DNA of 14,015 bases, taken from NCBI GenBank assembly GCA_017304505.1, contig JAFKKQ010000116.1, positions 1-14,015 on the forward strand, given 5' to 3'. Made by a program: the position numbers and the translations under genes. Under the pieces are notes generated by a model. The model worked only from the letters and a program-made list of their open reading frames with translations. It was not told the origin of the DNA and ran no database searches. The stretch comes from Hyphomicrobiales bacterium. Its GTDB lineage: Bacteria > Pseudomonadota > Alphaproteobacteria > Rhizobiales > Xanthobacteraceae. Positions 7,978 through 14,015 of this stretch are shown here, in pieces. Each line of letters begins with the position of its first letter. Positions within the stretch are counted from its first letter, which is position 1.

Positions 7978-8703
7978 TCAGCCGATTCCGGCCTGGCTGT
8001 CGGGCGTCTCACCGGAGCCGTACTTCCGCCAGATCGCATTCTCACCGAGCGCGGCGATGAACTCGCGGTGGGCGGCGTGCTCCTCCGCGGAGCCGCGTGC
8101 AGCAAGCGGACGCGGGCGGACGTGCATGGCGACAGCGGCCGTGCGCGCCTCGCCCGCGGCGTTCACGGCTTCGGCAAGCCCGAGCAGCGCCTGGCGCGCG
8201 CCGATCAGCTCGACATAAACCTCCGCCAGCAACTCGGCGTCGAGCAGCGCGCCGTGCTTGGTCCGGCGCGAATTGTCGATCCGGTAACGCACGCACAGAT
8301 CGTCAAGACGGTTCGAGGCGCCCGGATGCTTGCGGCGGGCGAGCATCAGCGTGTCGACCAGCCGCTCGCGGCGGACGACCGCGCCGCCCGCGCGTTCCAA
8401 CTCGGCGTTAAGGAAGCCGAGATCGAACATGGCGTTGTGCGCCACCAGCGGCGCATCGCCGAGGAAGTCCGTCAGCTCTTCAACCTTGTGCGCGAACAGC
8501 GGCTTGTCCTTGAGGAAGTCGATGCCGAGCCCATGCACCTTGAACGCGGCCTCCGGCATGTCGCGCTCGGGGTTGAAATAGCAATGGAACGTTTTTCCGG
8601 TGGGAAAGCGATTGACCAGTTCGATGCAGCCGATCTCGACCATCCGATCGCCCTGAAACGGATCGAGGCCGGTGGTTTCGGTGTCGAATACGATTTCGCG
8701 CAT
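7978..8703 (-). CDS. dnaQ: DNA polymerase III epsilon subunit (3'-5' proofreading exonuclease)
   Basis: A 241-residue DEDDh exonuclease that proofreads for the replicative polymerase. Exo I is FDTETTG (6-12; D7, E9). Exo II is AHNAMFDLGFLN (88-99; D94). Exo III is HGALLDAELLAEVY (150-163; H150, D155). All catalytic residues are present. The C-terminal ~65 residues are the variable segment that normally contacts the polymerase alpha subunit. Codon ATG 8703 gives MREIVFDTETTG, the usual alphaproteobacterial N-terminus; an adjacent ATG at 8706 would add one Met, and neither has a strong ribosome site. It is the last gene of the block that begins with PPSR, 43 bp after coaE, and is convergent with secB. 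Epsilon could in principle be confused with other DnaQ-like exonucleases, but context and motifs favour true DnaQ. Confidence 0.95.
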   Translation of the reverse strand: MREIVFDTETTGLDPFQGDRMVEIGCIELVNRFPTGKTFHCYFNPERDMPEAAFKVHGLGIDFLKDKPLFAHKVEELTDFLGDAPLVAHNAMFDLGFLNAELERAGGAVVRRERLVDTLMLARRKHPGASNRLDDLCVRYRIDNSRRTKHGALLDAELLAEVYVELIGARQALLGLAEAVNAAGEARTAAVAMHVRPRPLAARGSAEEHAAHREFIAALGENAIWRKYGSGETPDSQAGIG

Positions 8704-8746
8704 CATCGCTAGGGTGTCGTTGAATTCCCGTGCCCGGCCGGCCGCA

Positions 8747-9343
8747 TCATCGCCGCCGCTTCGGCATTCCGGCAACGGCCGCCAGAATATCCCTCACCTG
8801 GGTTCGGGCGTATTCGATTCCCCGCGAGCTATCCACCACGAAATCAGCGCGCTTGCGTTTTTCGGCATCGGGCATCTGCCGCGCCAGCAGCGCGTCGAGC
8901 TGCTCCAGGCTGAGCCCCCTCTCCATGACGCGCTCGCGCTGCGTCTCGGCCGGCGCCGAGGCCACCACGACAGCGTCGACACGGACTTCCCCGCCGGTCT
9001 CGAACAACAGGGGGACGTCGAGCACCGCGGCCTTGGCGCCGGCCGTTTCCGCTTCCTTCAGGAACGCGATCTCGGCCTGCCGCACCAGCGGATGCACAAT
9101 CGCCTCCAGCCGCTTGAGCGCCGGCGCGTTGCCCAGAACCTGCGGCCCGAGCAAGGCGCGGTCGACCTTGCCATCGCGCGTCACGCCGGGAAATGCGGCC
9201 TCGATCAGGGCCACCGCCTCGCTTTCATAGAGCCGATGCACCGCCGCATCGGCGTCGTAGACCGGTACGCCCTCTTCGGCGAACAGCCGCGCCGTCGTGG
9301 TCTTGCCCATCGCAATCGAACCGGTAAGACCGATGACGAACAT
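8747..9343 (-). CDS. coaE: Dephospho-CoA kinase
   Basis: A 198-residue P-loop kinase that phosphorylates the 3'-hydroxyl of dephospho-CoA, the last step of CoA synthesis. The P-loop is GSIAMGKT (8-15). [15 protein letters not shown] carries the conserved Asp-x-Asp, [10 protein letters not shown] is the substrate/lid-linked motif, and [19 protein letters not shown] with [20 protein letters not shown] is typical of the C-terminal half. The second Gly-Ser of the usual GSIGSGKS loop is Ala-Met here, as in other alphaproteobacterial forms. The ATG at 9343 lies 6 bp after the maf stop, so the two are surely co-transcribed. In many relatives aroE sits between maf and coaE; it is missing here. Confidence 0.96.
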   Translation of the reverse strand: MFVIGLTGSIAMGKTTTARLFAEEGVPVYDADAAVHRLYESEAVALIEAAFPGVTRDGKVDRALLGPQVLGNAPALKRLEAIVHPLVRQAEIAFLKEAETAGAKAAVLDVPLLFETGGEVRVDAVVVASAPAETQRERVMERGLSLEQLDALLARQMPDAEKRKRADFVVDSSRGIEYARTQVRDILAAVAGMPKRRR

Positions 9344-9349
9344 GATGCC

Positions 9350-9958
9350 TTATGCCGCCGAAAGTCCCGCGCGCCGCAGCCAGTCGAGCAGCGGCAGCAG
9401 CGGCAAGCCCAGCACGGTAAAATGATCGCCCTCGACACGCTCGAACAACTGAACGCCCGCGCCTTCGAGCTGATAGCCGCCGACGCTTGCCATCGCCTTG
9501 TCGCCGACGGCATCCAGGTAGCTGTCGAGATAGCCTTCGGAAAATTCGCGCATCGTCAGGTGTGCGGCATCGACATGCTCGAACGCCACCGTACCGTCGC
9601 TGACAACGGCGACGGCGGAATGCAGGCTGTGCGTCCGGCCGCGCAAGGCGGCGATCTGCTGGCGCGCAGCAGTGCGATCCCGCGCCTTGGAAAAGCGTTG
9701 CTCGCCCAGTGCCAAGGTCTGGTCGGCGCCGAGCACGATCCGGCCGGGGTGCTTCGCCGCCACGGCCTTGGCCTTTTCGCGCGCCAGCAGAGCTGCGACC
9801 GCGCCCGGATCGCGCAAGCCGGCGCTCGCCTCGATTCCCCGTTCGTCGATCGAGGCGGCATCGATCTCGATCGGGACACCGGCGTTTTCCAGCAACGCCC
9901 GGCGCGCGGCACTTTTCGAGGCCAACACCAAGGGATGCGAAGCAAGCCACAGCGGCAT
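9350..9958 (-). CDS. Maf-family nucleotide pyrophosphatase
   Basis: A 202-residue Maf/Ham1-type enzyme. The family hydrolyses nucleoside triphosphates, including modified bases, to monophosphates; overproduction affects septum formation in some bacteria. The N-terminal signature LVLASKSAARRALLENAG (10-27) and IVLGADQTLAL (74-84; D79 is the expected catalytic Asp) are clear. LRGRTHSLHSAVAVV, YLDAVGDKAMASVGGYQLEGAG and VEGDHFTVLGLPLLPLLDWL follow. The usual Gly-Lys-Pro after the catalytic Asp is altered (RFSKARDR), which suggests a subfamily with different base preference. The ATG at 9958 gives the conserved start, with AAGGAG 11 nt upstream; a longer in-frame start at 10003 would overlap the PPSR gene. 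It lies 16 bp after PPSR. Confidence 0.92.
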   Translation of the reverse strand: MPLWLASHPLVLASKSAARRALLENAGVPIEIDAASIDERGIEASAGLRDPGAVAALLAREKAKAVAAKHPGRIVLGADQTLALGEQRFSKARDRTAARQQIAALRGRTHSLHSAVAVVSDGTVAFEHVDAAHLTMREFSEGYLDSYLDAVGDKAMASVGGYQLEGAGVQLFERVEGDHFTVLGLPLLPLLDWLRRAGLSAA

Positions 9959-9974
9959 TCTGTTCCGTGCTCCT

Positions 9975-10814
9975 TCAACCGGGCGCCTGCCGGCGGCGGG
10001 CAACCAAGAGCGCCATCACCTCCGCAGCGGTTTCTTCGATCGACCGGCGGGTAACGTCAATCATCGGCCAGTTGTGCTTGCCGCAAAGCTTGCGCGCCAG
10101 CGCAATCTCGGCGGCCACGGCCTGCCGATCGATGTATTGGTCGGCGTCGTGCTCGGCCCGAAGCCCGAGAAGCCTGTTCTGGCGAATCTGGACGATGCGC
10201 TCCGGGCTTGCCGTGAGACCGACGACCAGCGGTTGCTCCAGCGTATCGAGCTTCGCCGGCACCGCCACGCCCGGCACCACCGGCACATTGGCCGTTTTGA
10301 CGCCGCGGTTGGCAAGATAGATCGACGTCGGTGTCTTCGAGGTGCGTGAAACCCCGACCAACACCACATCGGCCTGTTCGAGATCCTCGGTGTGCTGACC
10401 GTCATCATGCAGCATGGTGTAGTTCAAGGCATCGATGCGCTTGAAATACTCCGCATTGAGCGTGTGCTGGGCGCCGACCCGCGGCTTGGTCTCGCCACCG
10501 AGATAAGCCTGAAACAGCCCCAGCACCGGACCGAGGATCGACAGACACGGCAGCCCGAGATCGCGACAGGTTTTCTCCAGCCGTTCGGCCAGCTCCCGCT
10601 CCAACAACGTGTAGAGCACGATTCCGGGCGATTCCTCGATCTCGGTGAGCACCCGGTCGAGCTGCTTGTGCGAGCGCACCAGCGGATGCATGTGCTCGAC
10701 TGGCGAAACGCTGGAATATTGCGCCGCCGCCGCGCGCGCGACCGTGATCAAGGTCTCTCCGGTGGCGTCGGAGATCAGGTGCAGATGGAAGTAGCTGGTG
10801 ACGCGCGGCGGCAT
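9975..10814 (-). CDS. Pyruvate, phosphate dikinase regulatory protein (PPSR/PDRP, DUF299)
   Basis: A 279-residue bifunctional kinase/phosphorylase that uses ADP to phosphorylate, and phosphate to reactivate, PEP-forming enzymes: pyruvate phosphate dikinase or PEP synthase. [14 protein letters not shown] (9-22), [10 protein letters not shown] (92-101), the P-loop GVSRTSKT (154-161), [19 protein letters not shown] and [18 protein letters not shown] are all diagnostic. Alphaproteobacteria usually have PPDK, so PPDK is the likelier target. The start at 10814 gives the normal length but has no clear ribosome site. An upstream ATG at 10913 has one (AAAGGCGG) and would add 33 unconserved residues lying in the origin candidate. 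It is the first gene of the leftward block with maf, coaE and dnaQ and is divergent from hemE. It is the homologue of the gene flanking the Caulobacter and Rickettsia origins. Confidence 0.94.
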   Translation of the reverse strand: MPPRVTSYFHLHLISDATGETLITVARAAAAQYSSVSPVEHMHPLVRSHKQLDRVLTEIEESPGIVLYTLLERELAERLEKTCRDLGLPCLSILGPVLGLFQAYLGGETKPRVGAQHTLNAEYFKRIDALNYTMLHDDGQHTEDLEQADVVLVGVSRTSKTPTSIYLANRGVKTANVPVVPGVAVPAKLDTLEQPLVVGLTASPERIVQIRQNRLLGLRAEHDADQYIDRQAVAAEIALARKLCGKHNWPMIDVTRRSIEETAAEVMALLVARRRQAPG

Positions 10815-11040
10815 GGACAACTGCGGATCGGCCTGTGGATCGCTGGGGAGGAGGCCATGCCTTCCGGCCCCTGGCAAGTATCTTCGGCCGAGCGGTCGTA
10901 AAACCGTCCACATCGCCGCCTTTCGGAGACGAATCCACCGGCACCGGATGAAATGTGGGAGAATCGTGTCGCCGCTCATCGGCGCACCTGCCGATCCGGC
11001 TGTGCCACTTTGAATCAACAACGGGAATCGCTATCCAAAG

Positions 11041-11049
11041 GTATCCACA
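11041..11049 (+). promoter_or_regulatory. Putative DnaA box
   Basis: GTATCCACA differs from the bacterial consensus TTATCCACA only at the first base. It is the best-matching box in the PPSR-hemE gap. A weaker CTATCCAAA lies immediately upstream (11031-11039), in the same orientation and 10 bp away, one helical turn, which suits cooperative DnaA binding. Confidence 0.6.
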
Positions 11050-11140
11050 AGCACTGCAACGGACTGCGGGGACAACAGAGCAAGGCGTGGATGGGTTGTG
11101 GATGCCGAGTCATGAGTCAAATCCACGACGTAAGAGTCAC

Positions 11141-11146
11141 TACAAT
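11141..11146 (+). promoter_or_regulatory. Possible -10 box of the hemE promoter
   Basis: TACAAT matches TATAAT at five of six positions and lies 47 nt upstream of the hemE GTG, in the AT-rich part of the origin candidate. I see no good -35 box 16-18 bp upstream, so the promoter is tentative. In Caulobacter a strong hemE promoter lies inside the origin. Confidence 0.3.
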
Positions 11147-11192
11147 TAAGAATCTAGTCTTTGAGAGTGAAAGAGAGCGATCGGAGAGGCCG

Positions 11193-12215
11193 GTGCACAA
11201 ACCGCTTGGCAAAGTTCTGAACGGCGAGCGCCAAGCCGTTCCTCCGGTCTGGATGATGCGTCAGGCCGGGCGCTACCTGCCGGAGTATATGGCAATCCGG
11301 AAAACGGTCGGCAGCGTGCTCGACCTTTGTTTCGCACCGAAGCTTGCCGCCGAGGTGACGTTGCAACCGGTGCGGCGCTTTGGCTTCGATGCCGCGATCC
11401 TGTTCTCCGACATCCTGGTGATTCCTCACGCTCTTGGGCGTTCTGTGCGATTCGCTACGGGCGAAGGCCCTCTGCTCGAGCCGCTCGATACGCCAGACGT
11501 TATGATGACCTTGCATGGCGCACCGGACGATGCGGCGCTGTCGCCGATCTACGAGACGATCCGTCTGGTCAAAGCCGCGCTGCCGCAGGAAACGACGTTC
11601 CTTGGTTTCTGCGGCGGCCCGTGGACGGTCGCGACCTATATGGTTGCGGGTCGCGGCACACCCGACCAGGCACCGGCGCGGTTGTTTGCCTATCGGCATC
11701 CCGAAGCGTTCGCCCACCTGATCGACGTTCTGGTCGAAGCCTCGACCGGCTACCTCATCAAGCAGCTCGCCGCCGGCGTGGATGCGGTGCAGATCTTCGA
11801 CACCTGGGCCGGCATTTTGCCGCCCGACGAATTCGAGCGCTGGTGCATCGCGCCCACGCAGCGGATCGTTGCGGGCGTTCGCCGCGCGGTGCCGGGCGCC
11901 AGAATCATCGGCTTTCCGCGTGGGGCGGGAAGCAACCTGTTGCGCTATGTCGAAAGGCTACCGGTCGATGCGGTCGGGCTCGACTGGATGGTGGATTTGG
12001 CGTTTGCACGCGACGCGATCCAGTCGCGTCGGCCGGTGCAGGGCAATCTCGATCCGTTGGCCTTGCGGGCGGGCGGCGCGGCGCTCGATCGCAGCATCGA
12101 TGCCATCATGGCAGCACTTTCGGGCGGGCCTTTGATCTTCAATCTCGGCCACGGCATTCTGCCGGACACGCCGGTCGCTCACGTCGAACAGATGCTCAAG
12201 CGCGTGCGCGGATAG
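11193..12215 (+). CDS. hemE: Uroporphyrinogen decarboxylase
   Basis: A 340-residue cytosolic enzyme that decarboxylates the four acetate side chains of uroporphyrinogen III to coproporphyrinogen III in haem synthesis. [15 protein letters not shown] (18-32) is the first family signature, [15 protein letters not shown] includes the catalytic Asp73, and [13 protein letters not shown] (138-150) is the second signature. [40 protein letters not shown] and [16 protein letters not shown] complete the barrel. I chose GTG 11193 because GGAGAGG (11183-11189) sits just upstream and the length becomes normal. Longer in-frame starts reach into the origin candidate and add nothing conserved. It is followed after 160 bp by hemJ, another haem gene. 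Its position beside the PPSR homologue marks the origin region. Confidence 0.96.
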   Translation: MHKPLGKVLNGERQAVPPVWMMRQAGRYLPEYMAIRKTVGSVLDLCFAPKLAAEVTLQPVRRFGFDAAILFSDILVIPHALGRSVRFATGEGPLLEPLDTPDVMMTLHGAPDDAALSPIYETIRLVKAALPQETTFLGFCGGPWTVATYMVAGRGTPDQAPARLFAYRHPEAFAHLIDVLVEASTGYLIKQLAAGVDAVQIFDTWAGILPPDEFERWCIAPTQRIVAGVRRAVPGARIIGFPRGAGSNLLRYVERLPVDAVGLDWMVDLAFARDAIQSRRPVQGNLDPLALRAGGAALDRSIDAIMAALSGGPLIFNLGHGILPDTPVAHVEQMLKRVRG

Positions 12216-12375
12216 TTTTGTTGCACCTGATTTGAGGTGTCATGCCGCGCTGTCGCGGGGCATCCGATCCCCGTCGCCGAAACATGCCGGCGGTACGTCG
12301 GCCAGGGGATTAGCGGGGATTATCGGATCGTACGCCTGCGTTTACGCCAGCGTTCGCTGTATAGACCGAATCGAC
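12216..12375. promoter_or_regulatory. hemE-hemJ spacer
   Basis: This 160-bp spacer holds a weak hairpin just after hemE (CACCT 12224-12228 with AGGTG 12235-12239) that has no T-tract. It also has a tandem repeat, GGGGATTA at 12305-12312 and 12315-12322, exactly 10 bp apart, and a small inverted repeat GCGT-TT-ACGC near 12338-12347. No clear promoter or ribosome site is visible before hemJ. Read-through from hemE is likely, but control at the repeats is possible. Confidence 0.3.
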
Positions 12376-12798
12376 ATGTACGAATGGATCAAAGCCTTCC
12401 ACATCATCGCCGTCATCGCCTGGATGGCGGGGATGCTCTATCTGCCGCGGCTGTTCGTCTATCATTGCGAGGCCGACCCGGGCTCCCGGCAGTCCGAAAC
12501 CTTCAAGGTGATGGAACGCCGGCTGCTCAAGGGCATCATCAATCCGGCGATGATTCTCGCTTGGGTGCTGGGCCTCACGCTCGCCTGGCAAGGCGGCTGG
12601 TTTTCGGCGCACTGGTTTCACGTGAAGTTGTTTCTGGTGCTGGTCATGTGCGCCGTTCACGGAATGCTGTCGCGCTACGTCAAGGATTTTGCCGCCGACC
12701 GCAACCGCAAGAGCCAGAAATTCTATCGGATTATCAATGAAGTACCGACTATTCTCATGATCTTCATCGTGATCCTGGTGGTGCTCAAGCCGTTCTGA
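12376..12798 (+). CDS. hemJ: Protoporphyrinogen oxidase HemJ (UPF0093)
   Basis: A 140-residue integral membrane protein with about four hydrophobic segments (~7-24, ~54-72, ~79-98, ~120-139). HemJ oxidises protoporphyrinogen IX to protoporphyrin IX, feeding electrons to the respiratory chain, and is the usual form where HemG and HemY are absent. IKAFHIIAVIAWMAGMLYLPRLFVYH (from residue 5) is the family signature; His9 is probably the conserved haem-linked histidine. ERRLLKGIINPAM, WFHVKLFLVL and NEVPTILMI are also typical. The ATG at 12376 gives the usual length but has no strong ribosome site; the ORF is open to 12232 without conserved residues. It lies between hemE and rho, a common alphaproteobacterial order, and a hairpin follows. 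Confidence 0.94.
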   Translation: MYEWIKAFHIIAVIAWMAGMLYLPRLFVYHCEADPGSRQSETFKVMERRLLKGIINPAMILAWVLGLTLAWQGGWFSAHWFHVKLFLVLVMCAVHGMLSRYVKDFAADRNRKSQKFYRIINEVPTILMIFIVILVVLKPF

Positions 12799-12835
12799 CC
12801 GCGGCCGCCCGAAACGAAATCCGTCTGCTCCCCTT

Positions 12836-12854
12836 GCGGGTTCGCCCGCCTTTT
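12836..12854 (+). terminator. Rho-independent terminator-like hairpin after hemJ
   Basis: GCGGG (12836-12840), the stable TTCG tetraloop and CCCGC (12845-12849) are followed by CTTTT. The stem is short at 5 bp, but this GC-stem/TTCG form is common at alphaproteobacterial transcript ends. It lies 38 bp after the hemJ stop and would separate hemE-hemJ from rho. Confidence 0.55.
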
Positions 12855-13073
12855 CGTATGTTCAGGCCATCCCTCCGAACGTAGGCGGATGCAGTCGAGT
12901 CCCGGTCCCGCGTATTGAACCGGTCGACGCATCGGGCCAGGCCTGTCAATCCAAGCCCAGCCCAAGACTTACGCTTGACCCAAAACTTACGTTTTTAAAG
13001 ACCCCTTCCCTGACCCCCCGCCCGCGCCGACCTGTATCCGGACGCCGGCGGTCATCTCCATAGGACCACCCGC
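12855..13073 (+). promoter_or_regulatory. rho leader and probable promoter region
   Basis: After the hemJ terminator there is no gene. CTTGAC (12974-12979) resembles an alphaproteobacterial -35, and TTTAAA (12994-12999) a -10, but the spacing is short, so the promoter is tentative. ACTTACG occurs twice 18 bp apart (12967-12973 and 12985-12991). From 13001 to 13032 the top strand has 21 C and 5 G, an unstructured C-over-G stretch like a Rho utilisation site. This would fit autogenous control of rho, known in E. coli, though here it is inferred. The rho ribosome site AGGA is at 13062-13065. Confidence 0.4.

Positions 13074-14015
<942 letters not shown>

Larger units (their letters stand above)
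10815..11192. other. oriC: Candidate chromosomal replication origin (oriC)
   Basis: This 378-bp gap separates divergent PPSR and hemE genes, the position of oriC in Caulobacter, Rickettsia and rhizobia. The DnaA-box core ATCCAC or its complement occurs six times: 10835-10840, 10933-10938, 11043-11048, 11087-11092, 11098-11103 and 11121-11126. Chance predicts about 0.2. The best full box is GTATCCACA (11041-11049), one mismatch from TTATCCACA. CGATCCACA (complement of 10834-10842) is one mismatch from the Caulobacter G-box. Eight GANTC sites lie at 10931-11154. Positions 11134-11175 are about 33% GC, a possible unwinding element. One TTAA (11146-11149) could be half a CtrA site, but no second half follows. 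Flanking genes point away on both sides. Motifs are seen; origin function is inferred from them and the conserved synteny. Confidence 0.75.

Noticed and set aside
8672..10054. 460-codon plus-strand open frame across dnaQ, coaE and maf
   Set aside because: It spans three well-supported minus-strand genes and their gaps and has no family features.
11146..11160. CtrA site TTAA-N7-TTAA in the origin candidate
   Set aside because: The first TTAA is present but the second half-site reads GTCT, so a full CtrA box is not supported.

Overview
The window reads as ordinary chromosomal backbone of a GC-rich alphaproteobacterium, most likely a Hyphomicrobiales member near the Bradyrhizobiaceae/Xanthobacteraceae. 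The evidence is the gene order (PPSR kinase, Maf, CoaE, DnaQ and SecB on one side of hemE, hemJ and rho on the other), an HslV with a short extension ending HG-T before its catalytic threonine, and a rhizobial-type DUF2585 protein inside the hslVU operon. I see no mobile element, tRNA, rRNA or CRISPR array.

Layout, left to right. At 113-520 (-) is a Rnk/GreA-C transcription-elongation regulator. A 373-bp divergent gap (521-893) follows; it holds a strong minus-strand hairpin/T-tract and AT-rich DNA. Next comes the operon hslV, DUF2585 membrane protein, hslU (894-3399, +), with an ATGA overlap before hslU, then a small cupin gene (3498-3821, +). A minus-strand operon follows, translationally coupled by ATGA overlaps: Tim44-like protein, MltA lytic transglycosylase, Smr-domain protein (6635 down to 3926). 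A regulatory-looking gap leads to fxsA and secB (+). Convergent to secB is the block PPSR, maf, coaE, dnaQ (10814 down to 7978, -). Then come hemE, hemJ and the first 314 codons of rho (+, running off the right edge).

The most important non-coding segment is the 378-bp gap between the PPSR gene and hemE (10815-11192). Chromosome origins of Caulobacter, Rickettsia and rhizobia lie next to hemE, with a PPSR/DUF299 homologue on the other side. Here the gap and its edges hold six copies of the DnaA-box core ATCCAC/GTGGAT, one near-consensus DnaA box (GTATCCACA), eight GANTC sites (the CcrM methylation motif) and a stretch of about 33% GC just before hemE. Genes on both sides point away from it. 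I infer that this is oriC, so the window is the origin-proximal part of the chromosome.

Together the genes cover housekeeping work: origin-linked haem synthesis (HemE, HemJ), replication fidelity (DnaQ), CoA synthesis (CoaE), transcription termination and elongation (Rho, Rnk), proteolysis (HslVU), export and envelope work (SecB, Tim44-like, MltA, FxsA) and control of pyruvate phosphate dikinase (PPSR). Nothing here is clearly a new defence or metabolic system. The points most worth following are the origin candidate, the possible minus-strand small RNA or attenuator beside rnk, the membrane gene embedded in hslVU, and a possibly autoregulatory rho leader.
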